Below are positions 38,501 through 45,746 of a stretch of 64,000 bases of DNA, piece by piece. The notes beneath the pieces were generated by a model that made no database searches, had not been told where the DNA came from, and worked only from the letters and a program-made list of their open reading frames with translations. A program made the position numbers and the translations under genes. Position 1 is the stretch's first letter. Each line of letters opens with the position of its first letter. Location of the stretch: assembly GCA_026129465.1 (NCBI GenBank), contig JAHCIA010000001.1:3672001-3736000 (forward strand), written 5' to 3'. This DNA comes from Flavobacteriales bacterium. GTDB taxonomy: Bacteria; Bacteroidota; Bacteroidia; Flavobacteriales_F; PHOS-HE28.

Positions 38501-38854
38501 TCCGTTGGCATCGCTAAAGGATACATAGGCCGCTCCGACGCCATTCGCGGTCGTACCACCGCCGAAGGTGAGGAAGCCATTGGTAGAAAGGCGGACCTGT
38601 GTGTATACAACGTTGTTGTAGGTGAAATTGAAGGGAAGGTTGAAAAGTACCGTCCCATCATCCCAAGCAGTTGCAAAGGCCGCCGCGGGCGTTGCCCCCC
38701 CGAACAGGGTGGTGTAGGTTTCGTTTGTCTGGCTGAAGAAGTAGTTGCCCACCACTTGGCCATGGGCCCAGGCGCTGTGGAGCACCAAGGCCAATGCGAA
38801 CAGACCACCATGCCAGCGGGCGAATGCTCTGTTGGGAGGAGAATACGCGTTCAT
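35522..38854 (-). CDS. Large T9SS cargo protein
   Basis: The 1110-residue product from ATG 38854 has a signal peptide (MNAYSPPNRAFARWHGGLFA..., cut near AHGQ, residue 33). The N-terminal part (VGNYFFSQTNETYTTLFGG; LSTNGFLTFGG; YIVGTAPFRSLVFQFHRARRF) is of a type often seen at the start of Bacteroidota cell-surface proteins. A beta-sandwich near residues 460-640 (TENFDAVTAPALPAGW ... GAGSDWLVDNVQI) resembles MAM-like or choice-of-anchor domains. Residues about 656-1015 are the module shared with the other two T9SS proteins, and the end (WPNPNNGQQVWITL ... RRLVVQP) is the sorting domain. The frame is open to 39133 but without a signal peptide there. Role unknown. Confidence 0.83.
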   Translation of the reverse strand: MNAYSPPNRAFARWHGGLFALALVLHSAWAHGQVVGNYFFSQTNETYTTLFGGATPAAAFATAWDDGTVLFNLPFNFTYNNVVYTQVRLSTNGFLTFGGGTTANGVGAAYVSFSDANGVYLSGTALGNGVAFMNMDLAEATFATFTATRTAGSATLTGVSSFANVQVGTRLSGTGIQNGTIINAFDAGAGTITMSTTATASGTTALTPRSAITGYIVGTAPFRSLVFQFHRARRFGVVADDINVQVWLNEDGAVPGNQSIFVRFGPNTAGVSNLAGIGIRTTTADFVSRTTSTNWSATTAAVVNTDRCTYAPGVVPASGLQYRFGPATCAFVAGSYAFVNAGCDTYEVTIDVTGTGDSPGAVVDIEIDGITQVAGAGIGSYGPFGPFTNGSTHLLALVHLGNPACSASANANSTVSCNDNDPTTNDYCLGNVCFNDPIPCDDGDPQTINDVLVLVPGGTTENFDAVTAPALPAGWLNQNLTGTVHPWTTSTTFPFSNPNSAYYEQLTSTTSDNVLVTPPINIVSTTAQLSFQNSHWITDIFLGTYYDGAVLEISINAGAWTDIIAAGGAWVTGGYSHVLAAGTSNPLQGRAAWAGISAGGTGNYFTTTVDLPAAAAGQSIQLRWRYGTDNLDGAGSDWLVDNVQITDFLIDCAGVPNPCTEDLFFVHNNTTNYQDLVWTIHDQTDDSVVETGGINPGEGSVPLCLPDGCYYLRVTNSGGNVISGGYRLVLKDAVGAYGNARIIDDTDNLVLGPGGDSGISGNEGFCIPLGTDEPIYTSCDRYWWSSGDYLVGKENLTVSAEFGGPNASSSGYEFWFYDPNGGLSFRKTRVHTVSDGFAPNNAVRACHIKLNNWAAASHLQNGVLYNVRSRGVVAGNPLSEFGPACRVTLDPVLAACPPTGLNDIPGNPNFSCGVNKKFGGPNQVANRLFARPVAGANLYEWEFTNDPNEPAYYVTRQTTGVQRHLNWPASQGDPMLVGNTYRVRVRASKDGGANWCDWGWTCEVTIIPSAAPGNENMALEGDAASNLALWPNPNNGQQVWITLDELAAEVGTVAVDLYDLSGKRVMAREIATQGGHLYTNIDLGGLAAGTYLVTITAGDEQHVRRLVVQP

Positions 38855-39237
38855 GTTCAGAGGGTTTTTGGTTTTGGAGATAGGGAAGGGTGAAGGAGCA
38901 CGAGGTGCTCCGGTGGTAGTGCCTGGGTGTGGTGCATCCCGCTTCCGGCTCAGCATACCCATGCGCCCTGTCGGGCGCTTGGGCCATGTGCGATCGGGGG
39001 TGTGGTTGCTGTTGCTTGGGGTGCCGCCTGGTGAGCCGCCGGCGGCGCAATGGTAAGGTTGGGGCTTGATCTTGCGCGGCGATCGTTTGGAACGAATAGA
39101 TCGAATGTATAGGGATCCCAAAGCCTTCCGCAAGAGGCTGTGAATAAATTTTCCCGGTTGGCAACCATGTGCTAAGACGTCCGTCTTTGGGCCTTCGTCG
39201 CTGGTCGGGGGGTGTTCGTGGGGCCTCTAACAGGCCG
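38855..39237 (-). other. Spacer upstream of the third T9SS gene
   Basis: No gene is supported here. It should hold the promoter of the minus-strand T9SS gene. The leader motif CCAAAACC is seen at 38877-38870 on the minus strand, 16 bases from the start codon. I find no perfect TAnnTTTG box; TACATTCG near 39110 is one base off. Confidence 0.4.
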
Positions 39238-39934
39238 TCACAGCAGGCCCATTATGGGGATCCCGGGCTCTTGGAGGTGGCCAGGAATTCCCGGCCTGTT
39301 CATGTGGGCTTCAGGTATGATCGTACAGGGCTGCACTTGCGTGTTCAGGGGTCCTATGGTCCTTGCGGCTATCAACGAGCGCCGGGTCTGGAGCACATTG
39401 CCGGTGAGGGTGTTCACCGGCACCAAGGCCAATGCCCTGGACGTGCGCATCGAAGGAGGTAAATGCGCCTTGAGGTAGCGCATCACATGCAGCGCCTTCA
39501 CCCCGGGTGCCAGGGCGGTCAACATGCCCGTGCCCTGATGCAGCAGCACCATGTCAGGCGCTGCCGACGGGTGGGTCCTGCGCATGGTCTGGCCGAGCCT
39601 CAGCATGGCATCGGCCATGCGGGGCATGGGCGTGCGGGTGCTTTTGCATTCGATGAGGGTGGCACGCCCTTGCGCCCGGTGTGCGCAACTCGTCCAGGAA
39701 GCCCTGCGGATCGGCGCGCAGGCGGGCCACCACGTCGGGGTCCTCCAGCAGCACGTAGCTGGCCTTGGGGAAGAGCCTGCGCAGCAGCAGGGTCTTGCCG
39801 GCCCTGCGCGGCCCGGTGAGCAACACGGCGGGAAATGCCTTGGCGGCCTTCACGAGGATCGGACCCAAGGTCCGGGGGATGGCGCAGTTTTGAGCATCCT
39901 GAAGTAAGACTTTGGGATCCTCTAACCGCCCCAT
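39238..39934 (-). pseudogene. Broken AAA/DUF4143-type ATPase
   Basis: The minus strand starts MGRLEDPKVLLQDAQ and reaches a Walker A motif LLTGPRRAGKTLLLRRLF and SYVLLEDPDVVARL, typical of AAA_14/DUF4143 ATPases, whose normal length is near 380 residues. After about 80 residues the sequence jumps, in another frame, to ATLIECKSTRTPMPRMADAM and ALHVMRYLKAHLPP, which is the C-terminal nuclease-like end of the same family. The central part is deleted and the frames no longer match. The true 3' limit is unclear. It is a decayed remnant in a rearranged patch. Confidence 0.7.
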
Positions 39935-39967
39935 GCGGTCCCTTCAGTACCCATGACAGGAGAAGGG

Positions 39968-40067
39968 AACCGTGAATGGACGGGAATGAACGTGCATGAG
40001 AACCATCCACGCGCTTGGCTGGCGTCACGGAGAAGCCATTTCCGTCCATTCCCATCCATTCACGGTT
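39968..40067. repeat. Imperfect palindromic element 1
   Basis: The left arm (39968-40000, starting aaccgtgaatggacgggaat) and the reverse complement of the right arm (40036-40067, starting aaccgtgaatggatgggaat) agree at nearly all of the first 24 bases. A related palindrome occurs at 42513-42604. It has no coding content. It may be a REP-like or hairpin-borne element. Confidence 0.7.
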
Positions 40068-40119
40068 CGCATTGGATCGCTGGCGCTGACCGCCATCTTG
40101 TGGAAATGAGCAGAACGCG

Positions 40120-40149
40120 GAAGGCCCCGCACTTTCGCGCGGGGCCTTC
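40120..40149 (-). terminator. Hairpin after the T9SS gene fragment
   Basis: A perfect 11-pair stem gaaggccccgc/gcggggccttc with an eight-base loop lies 24 bases beyond the stop of the minus-strand T9SS remnant, in the position its terminator would take. Confidence 0.65.
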
Positions 40150-40173
40150 GCATCCAGTTCGGCGGAGCTGCGC

Positions 40174-40253
40174 TTAGGGCTGCACCACCAGGCGGCGCAC
40201 ATGCTGCTCGTCACCGGCGGTGATGGTCACCAGGTAGGTGCCGGCGGCCAGGC
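40174..40253 (-). pseudogene. 3' remnant of a T9SS cargo gene
   Basis: The minus strand encodes a bare tail, LAAGTYLVTI ... HVRRLVVQP and TAA stop, matching the end of the 35.5-kb T9SS gene almost base for base over 77 bases (offset about 4652). Upstream of 40253 the match stops abruptly and no rest of a gene is present. It is a leftover of a lost or moved T9SS gene. Confidence 0.85.
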
Positions 40254-40297
40254 TTGGTTGTCGTCAGGGATATGGATACCTGGTCAAGGAAGCGCCG

Positions 40298-40430
40298 CCT
40301 ACATTCACCGCCGCATGTCCGCCGCCCCGCCCCGCCCCGCCAGCCTGTGGCTCGCCCTATTGCCCTTGCTGTTGCTGGTGGCGCTGCTGGTGGCCAACGT
40401 GGCCGTCTTCGGCGACGGCGGCCTGGGCGG
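40298..40430 (+). pseudogene. Duplicated 5' end of nhaC
   Basis: These 133 bases repeat the start region of the intact nhaC gene (about 41033-41165, offset 735), including the leader, the ATG (40315) and about 38 codons (MSAA..., WLALLPLLLLVALLVANVAVFGDGGLGG). A handful of substitutions separate the copies. The match ends exactly where the toxin stop codon begins, so the toxin-antitoxin pair sits between two copies of the nhaC 5' end. Confidence 0.88.
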
Positions 40431-40700
40431 TCACTTATCACCGTAGTGGCCCTTGCAGCTCAGGATCTCCACATCACCTTCCGCTGTGATGCGATACACC
40501 AGCCTGTGGGTATCATCGATCCGCCGCGACCAGCAACCGCGCAAGCGACCTTTGAGTGCTTCGGGTTTGCCCACACCTCGGAAGGGCTCGCGCAGGATGG
40601 CCTTCAACAGGTCGTGGATCTTCAGGAAGCGCTGACGGTCGTAGATGCCCCAGTCACAGAAGTCGTCGTAGGCTCCCTGTTCGAAGACCAGTCGTCTCAT
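40431..40700 (-). CDS. yoeB: Txe/YoeB-type toxin
   Basis: The 89-residue product starts MRRLVFEQGAYDDFCDWGIYD and contains IHDLLKAILREPFRGVGKPEALKG, then CWSRRIDDTHRLVYRI and the tail SCKGHYG. This is the pattern of Txe/YoeB ribosome-dependent mRNA endonucleases: the basic and acidic active-site residues and the C-terminal HY pair are present. Its ATG overlaps the antitoxin stop by 4 bases, the usual coupled order. It looks intact. Confidence 0.9.
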   Translation of the reverse strand: MRRLVFEQGAYDDFCDWGIYDRQRFLKIHDLLKAILREPFRGVGKPEALKGRLRGCWSRRIDDTHRLVYRITAEGDVEILSCKGHYGDK

Positions 40701-40954
40701 CGCTTCATGCGCTGAAGCACCAACTCATCGAGTTGTGCCTCGGTGAGAACGACCTTCTCTCCGGCCTCGATGTTCTTGATCGCGCGTTCCAAACGCGACA
40801 GGTAGTCCTTCCGGCTTTCGGCTTTTGACAAACCGAAGTCCGTCGCGCTCTGGATGGTCAGGGTGATCTCCCGGTCCTTGCCGAAGAGTTTCTTGATCCG
40901 ATCGATCAACTGGGCGTCGAGCTCGGATACCTTCAACCGGAGACTGGTTTCCAT
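40697..40954 (-). CDS. Antitoxin partner of the YoeB-type toxin
   Basis: This 85-residue protein (METSLRLKVSELDAQLIDRI at the start; SRLERAIKNIEAGEKVVLTE near the end) precedes and overlaps the toxin gene. It does not look like the classic YefM/Phd antitoxin. It resembles short Bacteroidota proteins paired with RelE/YoeB toxins. The N-terminal half probably binds DNA and the C-terminal helix the toxin, by analogy with other type II antitoxins. The role is inferred mainly from position. Confidence 0.75.
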   Translation of the reverse strand: METSLRLKVSELDAQLIDRIKKLFGKDREITLTIQSATDFGLSKAESRKDYLSRLERAIKNIEAGEKVVLTEAQLDELVLQRMKR

Positions 40955-41049
40955 GATGCGGCCAATTTACGGCGATCACCGGCCTGGCGATCGGGGATGA
41001 AGTTCTTGGCCCCTGATGACCAGGGGCCAGCACCTACTTTCACCGCCGC

Positions 41050-42513
41050 ATGTCCGCCGCCACGCCCCGCCCCGCCAGCCTGTGGCTCGCCCTGCTACCA
41101 CTGCTGTTGCTGGTGGCGCTGCTGGTGGCCAACGTGGCCGTCTTCGGCGACGGCGGCCTGGGCGGCCCCAACCAACTGGCGCTGCTGTTCGCCGCGGCGG
41201 TGGCGCTGGGCGTGGGCGTGTTCCAGGGCCACCGCTTCAAGGGCCTCCTGGAGCATGTGGTGCGCGGTATCTCGTTGGCGCTGGGCGCGGTGCTCATCCT
41301 GCTGCTCATCGGCGCGTTGGCGGGCACCTGGCTCATCGCAGGCATCATCCCGGCCATGATCCACCACGGCATGCTGCTGCTCTCGCCGGCCTGGTTCCTG
41401 GTGGCGGCCTGCCTGGTGTGCGCCGTGGTGTCGCTGGCCACGGGCAGCTCGTGGAGCACGGCGGCCACCGTGGGCATCGCGCTGCTGGGCATCGGCAAGG
41501 CGCTGGGGTTCCACGAAGGGCTGGTGGCCGGCGCGGTGATCAGCGGTGCCTACTTCGGCGACAAGCTGAGCCCGCTGAGCGATACCACCAACCTGGCGCC
41601 CGCTGTGGCCGGCACGGACCTCTTCACGCACATCCTCTACCTGCTGTGGACCACCGTGCCCAGCATGGGCATCGCCCTGCTGCTCTTCGGCGGCATCGGT
41701 CTGTTCGGCGATACGGCGCACGAGGTGCCCGATACGGCATCCTTCCACGCGGCCATCCTGGAAAAATTCAACGTTGGCTGGTGGCTCTACCTGGTGCCTG
41801 TGGCCATGGTGGTGATGATCGCGCGGCGCGTGCCCGTGCTGCCCGCGCTCTTCGCCGGCACGTTGCTGGGCGCGCTCTTCGCCGTGCTCTTCCAGCCGCA
41901 GCTGATCCAGGAACTCGGCAGCGATGGCGGACCGCTGCGCCGGGCGTATGAAGTGGCGATCACCGCGATGGGACCCGGCCTGGCGGTGGAGACCGGCCAC
42001 GCGGCGGTGGATGAGCTGCTGGTGGCGAAGGGCATGGCGGGCATGCTCAACACGGTGTGGCTCATCATCTGCGCGCTGGCCTTCGGCGGCGCCATGGAAG
42101 GGGCGGGCCTGCTGCAACGCATCACCGGCGCGGTGATGGGCCTGGTGCGCGGCGACGGATCGTTGATCGCCACCACCACGGCGAGCTGCGTGTTCGTGAA
42201 CGTCACCGCCAGCGACCAGTACCTGAGCATCGTGGTGCCGGGCCGCATGTTCGCGCCGGTCTTCGCCCAGCGCGGGCTGGCGCCCCAGGTGCTGAGCCGC
42301 ACCCTGGAGGACGGCGGCACGGTGACCTCCCCGCTGGTGCCATGGAACACCTGCGGCGCCTACATGGGCGGCGTGCTCGGCGTGGCCACGCTCACCTATC
42401 TGCCCTTCTGCTTCTTCAACCTCGCCAGCCCGCTGATGACGATGCTCTTCGGCGCCATGGGCTGGCGCATCGCGCGCATCGGGCAGAACCGTTCAGGATC
42501 GGGAATGCCTTGA
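41050..42513 (+). CDS. nhaC: Na+/H+ antiporter, NhaC family
   Basis: The 487-residue protein is a polytopic membrane protein with about 11-12 helices. NhaC-type motifs are GTWLIAGIIPAMIHHGMLLL, TGSSWSTAATVGIALLGIG and the conserved GAYFGDKLSPLSDTTNLAPA near residue 180. It exchanges sodium for protons (or malate for lactate in some relatives). The leader has TACTTTCAC 8 bases before the ATG, a likely -7 box variant, so the mRNA may be almost leaderless. A second copy of its 5' end lies 735 bases upstream beyond a toxin-antitoxin pair. Confidence 0.9.
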   Translation: MSAATPRPASLWLALLPLLLLVALLVANVAVFGDGGLGGPNQLALLFAAAVALGVGVFQGHRFKGLLEHVVRGISLALGAVLILLLIGALAGTWLIAGIIPAMIHHGMLLLSPAWFLVAACLVCAVVSLATGSSWSTAATVGIALLGIGKALGFHEGLVAGAVISGAYFGDKLSPLSDTTNLAPAVAGTDLFTHILYLLWTTVPSMGIALLLFGGIGLFGDTAHEVPDTASFHAAILEKFNVGWWLYLVPVAMVVMIARRVPVLPALFAGTLLGALFAVLFQPQLIQELGSDGGPLRRAYEVAITAMGPGLAVETGHAAVDELLVAKGMAGMLNTVWLIICALAFGGAMEGAGLLQRITGAVMGLVRGDGSLIATTTASCVFVNVTASDQYLSIVVPGRMFAPVFAQRGLAPQVLSRTLEDGGTVTSPLVPWNTCGAYMGGVLGVATLTYLPFCFFNLASPLMTMLFGAMGWRIARIGQNRSGSGMP

Positions 42514-42604
42514 CCGTGAATGGACGTGGATGCACGTGAATGAATGCCTGGGAGGGCGGGCTTCACCGCGCTCGTATTTCCGTTCATGCACGTCCATTGT
42601 CGGT
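42513..42604. repeat. Imperfect palindromic element 2
   Basis: The left arm begins accgtgaatggacgtggatg (42513) and the reverse complement of the right arm (42576-42604) begins accgacaatggacgtgcatg. It belongs to the same family as the element at 39968-40067. Together they bracket the toxin-antitoxin and nhaC segment. Confidence 0.65.
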
Positions 42605-42661
42605 GAGCACCGCTTGGTGGCCCGCGTAACTCCGGTGCGGGCTGCCGCGTAGCAGCGCACC

Positions 42662-43390
42662 ATGCGCGCCCTCGTTCCTCTTCTTTTCCTCGTGGCCGCG
42701 CCGGTGGCCGCCCAGCCGGACGACCTGCTGGCCCACGATGAGCACCACCTGATCGGCGACATGGGGGAGGACCCCTCGCCCGACCTGAACCGCTACGAGC
42801 GTTTCAACCGTGCCCTGGGCGCCGATTCGGTGCGCATCTGCAACGGCCATCCCTGCATCGGCTGGGTGGAGGACCGCTACGGCGACGGCACCCTGAAACA
42901 CCGCGGATTCTACGAGGACGGCCTGCTGGTGGTGTACCGCAACTACCATCCGAACGGCCAGTTGGAACGCGACTTCAAACCGCTGGACAATGTGAAGAGC
43001 ATCATGCGCACCTACCACCGCAACGGACAGGTGCGTTCCCTGGCGCGCTACGCCGATGGTGCCGCGTTCGAATACCGCGACCATTATGTGAACGGCCAGT
43101 TGCGCTACGCCGAGGAACGCCACCGCAAGGACCCTTACTTCACCCGCATGGACCTCTACGATGGCAACGGCAAGCCCATCAGCCTGCTGGAACTGGTGGA
43201 CCGCAAGAAGGTGGAGTTCGTGCAGCAGGAATACCACCCCGGTGGCCACCTGAAGAGTGAAGGCCGCGCGCGCTACGACGCCAACCGCATGGACACGCGC
43301 CGCATCGGCACCTGGCGCCACTACGATCCCGATGGCACCCTGGTGCGCGAAGAGGATTATGTGGACGGCAAGGTGCACACCGTGCGCTGA
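42662..43390 (+). CDS. Exported MORN-repeat protein (YwqK-like)
   Basis: The 242-residue protein has a signal peptide (MRALVPLLFLVAAPVAAQ). The body consists of repeated two-strand units such as YGDGTLKHRGFYEDGLLVVYRNYHPNG (in pieces), YHRNGQVRSLARYADG, HYVNGQLRYAEE and YDPDGTLVREEDYVDGK. These are MORN_2 repeats as in YwqK-type proteins, often annotated as toxin-antitoxin YwqK family antitoxins, though no toxin partner is next to it here. A periplasmic or surface role is likely. A strong hairpin follows. Confidence 0.8.
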   Translation: MRALVPLLFLVAAPVAAQPDDLLAHDEHHLIGDMGEDPSPDLNRYERFNRALGADSVRICNGHPCIGWVEDRYGDGTLKHRGFYEDGLLVVYRNYHPNGQLERDFKPLDNVKSIMRTYHRNGQVRSLARYADGAAFEYRDHYVNGQLRYAEERHRKDPYFTRMDLYDGNGKPISLLELVDRKKVEFVQQEYHPGGHLKSEGRARYDANRMDTRRIGTWRHYDPDGTLVREEDYVDGKVHTVR

Positions 43391-43406
43391 CCCCCCATCC
43401 ATGGAA

Positions 43407-43443
43407 AGGCGAAGGCCCCGGATCGACTCCGGGGCCTTCGCCT
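43407..43443. terminator. Bidirectional terminator between the MORN gene and dnaK
   Basis: A perfect 16-pair stem (aggcgaaggccccgga and its complement) with a five-base loop lies between the two convergent genes and can serve both strands. Confidence 0.85.
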
Positions 43444-43524
43444 CTATGGGTTATGCGGGCCTCGCCGTTCTTGATCGGGCGAGGCGTTCGGTCCGCCAAA
43501 TAGCGGGCGCATCATGATGCGCCC

Positions 43525-45429
43525 CTACTTGTCGTCCTTCACCTCTTCGAAATCGACGTCGGTCACTTCCGCGTCGGCGGTGGTGTTGGCGTTCTGCTGT
43601 GCGCCACCGTTGGCGGCCTGGGCCTGCTGGGCGGCGTTGTACATCTCCTGGCTCGCGGCCTGGAAGGCGGTATTCAACTCGGCCATCAGCTTCTCGCAGG
43701 CTTCCACGTCCTGGGCCTTGTGGGCATCCTTCAAGCGGGCCACGGCATCCTCGATGGGCTTGCGCTTCTCCTCGGGGATCTTCTCGCCGTATTCCTTCAG
43801 GCTCTTCTCGGTCTGGAAGATGAGGCTGTCGGCGGCGTTGAGCTTGTCCACGCGTTCGCGGGCCTGCTTGTCGGCGTCGGCGTTGGCCTCGGCCTCCTTG
43901 CGCATCTTCTCGATCTCCTCCTTGCTCAGGCCGCTGCTGGCCTCGATGCGGATGCTCTGCTCCTTGCCGGTGGCCTTGTCCTTGGCGCCCACGTGCAGGA
44001 TGCCGTTGGCGTCGATGTCGAAGGTGACCTCGATCTGCGGGATGCCGCGCGGCGCGGGCGGCAGGCCGTCCAGGTGGAAGCGTCCGATGGTGCGGTTGCC
44101 GCTGGCCATGGGGCGCTCGCCTTGCAGCACGTGGATCTCCACGCTGGGCTGGTTGTCGCTGGCCGTGCTGAAGGTCTCGCTCTTCTTGGTGGGGATGGTG
44201 GTGTTGGCCTCGATGAGCTTGGTCATCACCCCGCCCATGGTCTCGATGCCGAGGCTCAGCGGGGTCACGTCCAGCAGCAGCACGTCCTTCACGTCGCCGG
44301 TGAGCACACCACCCTGGATGGCGGCGCCCACGGCCACCACCTCATCGGGGTTCACGCCCTTGCTGGGCTCCTTGCCGAAGAATTTCTTCACCGCCTCCTG
44401 GATGGCCGGGATGCGGGTGCTGCCGCCCACCAGGATCACCTCGTCGATGTCCGTGGTCTTCAGGCCGGCGTTCTTCAGGGCGCTTTCGCAGGGGGCGATG
44501 GTGCGCTTGATGAGGCTGTCGGCGAGCTGCTCGAATTTGGCGCGGGTGAGGCTGCGCACCAGGTGCTTGGGAATGCCGTCCACCGGCATGATGTAGGGCA
44601 GGTTGATCTCCGAGCTGGTGGTGCTGCTCAGCTCGATCTTGGCCTTCTCGGCGGCGTCCTTCAGGCGCTGCAGGGCCATGGGGTCCTTGCGCAGGTCGAT
44701 GCCTTCGTCGTTCTTGAACTCCTCGGCCAGCCAGTCGATGATCACCTGGTCGAAGTCGTCGCCGCCCAGGTGGGTGTCACCATCGGTGGCCTTCACCTCG
44801 AAGACGCCGTCGCCGAGTTCCAGCACGCTCACGTCGTGCGTGCCACCACCGCAGTCGAACACCACGATCTTCTGGTCCTGGCCGCGCTTGTCCAGGCCGT
44901 AGGCGAGGGCGGCGGCGGTGGGTTCGTTGATGATGCGGCGCACTTTCAGGCCGGCGATCTCACCGGCCTCCTTGGTGGCCTGGCGCTGGGCGTCGTTGAA
45001 GTAGGCGGGCACGGTGATCACGGCCTCGCTCACGGTGGTGCCGAGGTAGTCCTCGGCGGTCTTCTTCATTTTCTGCAGGACCATGGCGCTGATCTCCTGC
45101 GGGGTGTAGTGGCGGTCGCCGATGGCCACACGGGGCGTGTTGTTGGGGCCCTTCTCCACCTTGTAGGGCACACGGCCGATCTCCTTGGAGCACTCGTCGT
45201 AGGAGTTGCCCATGAAGCGCTTGATGGAGAAGATGGTGTTGACCGGGTTGGTGATGGCCTGGCGCTTGGCGGGGTCGCCCACCTTGCGTTCACCGCCGTC
45301 CACGAAAGCCACCACGCTGGGGGTGGTGCGTTTGCCTTCGCTGTTGGCGATCACCACGGGTTCATTGCCTTCCATCACCGCCACGCAGCTGTTGGTGGTG
45401 CCCAGGTCGATGCCGATGATCTTGCTCAT
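43525..45429 (-). CDS. dnaK: Molecular chaperone DnaK (Hsp70)
   Basis: DnaK is the ATP-driven chaperone working with DnaJ and GrpE. The 634-residue protein has the Hsp70 signatures [16 protein letters not shown] (4-19), [19 protein letters not shown] and [17 protein letters not shown], the linker [14 protein letters not shown], and a low-complexity C-terminus ([21 protein letters not shown]). It stands alone, with no dnaJ or grpE next to it. I found no CIRCE inverted repeat upstream of the start at 45429. Confidence 0.99.
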   Translation of the reverse strand: MSKIIGIDLGTTNSCVAVMEGNEPVVIANSEGKRTTPSVVAFVDGGERKVGDPAKRQAITNPVNTIFSIKRFMGNSYDECSKEIGRVPYKVEKGPNNTPRVAIGDRHYTPQEISAMVLQKMKKTAEDYLGTTVSEAVITVPAYFNDAQRQATKEAGEIAGLKVRRIINEPTAAALAYGLDKRGQDQKIVVFDCGGGTHDVSVLELGDGVFEVKATDGDTHLGGDDFDQVIIDWLAEEFKNDEGIDLRKDPMALQRLKDAAEKAKIELSSTTSSEINLPYIMPVDGIPKHLVRSLTRAKFEQLADSLIKRTIAPCESALKNAGLKTTDIDEVILVGGSTRIPAIQEAVKKFFGKEPSKGVNPDEVVAVGAAIQGGVLTGDVKDVLLLDVTPLSLGIETMGGVMTKLIEANTTIPTKKSETFSTASDNQPSVEIHVLQGERPMASGNRTIGRFHLDGLPPAPRGIPQIEVTFDIDANGILHVGAKDKATGKEQSIRIEASSGLSKEEIEKMRKEAEANADADKQARERVDKLNAADSLIFQTEKSLKEYGEKIPEEKRKPIEDAVARLKDAHKAQDVEACEKLMAELNTAFQAASQEMYNAAQQAQAANGGAQQNANTTADAEVTDVDFEEVKDDK

Positions 45430-45531
45430 GTCGATCTTGTTTGATGTCCCGCATTGCTCTTGGCGGGTGGCGCCGGGCGGTCAAGGTCCATGCCAGCGCC
45501 GGAAGGGCTGCGCGATCGTCAGGAAAGACGA

Positions 45532-45554
45532 AAGCCCGCGATCGGCGCGGGCTT
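45532..45554 (-). terminator. Hairpin between dnaK and the upstream lipoprotein gene
   Basis: A perfect nine-pair stem aagcccgcg/cgcgggctt with a five-base loop is followed on the minus strand by tcgtctttcc. It lies about 190 bases after the stop of the gene at 45747-46811. The rest of the 317-base spacer 45430-45746 shows nothing else that I can name. Confidence 0.5.
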
Positions 45555-45746
45555 CGATGCTGACAGAACGACAGCGGCGGGTTTCAGAGGCCAACTCAGC
45601 ATGGACCTTCGGGCTGCGCCGGGGTTTTTCGCGCCCATCCTTCGTTGCTCAACCTTTGCAGAGCGCCCGGCTATGCGCGGGTTTCTCGCCTTGGCTGGGC
45701 GCGGAACCCCACCGGCTCGCTGCCGAAGACCATTCAGAGATGGCTT

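Noticed and set aside
39200..42620. Insertion sequence or transposase in the rearranged patch
   Set aside because: No frame resembling a transposase or integrase was found on either strand, despite the duplications and fragments.
45430..45520. CIRCE element (HrcA operator) upstream of dnaK
   Set aside because: No TTAGCACTC/GAGTGCTAA inverted repeat or close variant was found.
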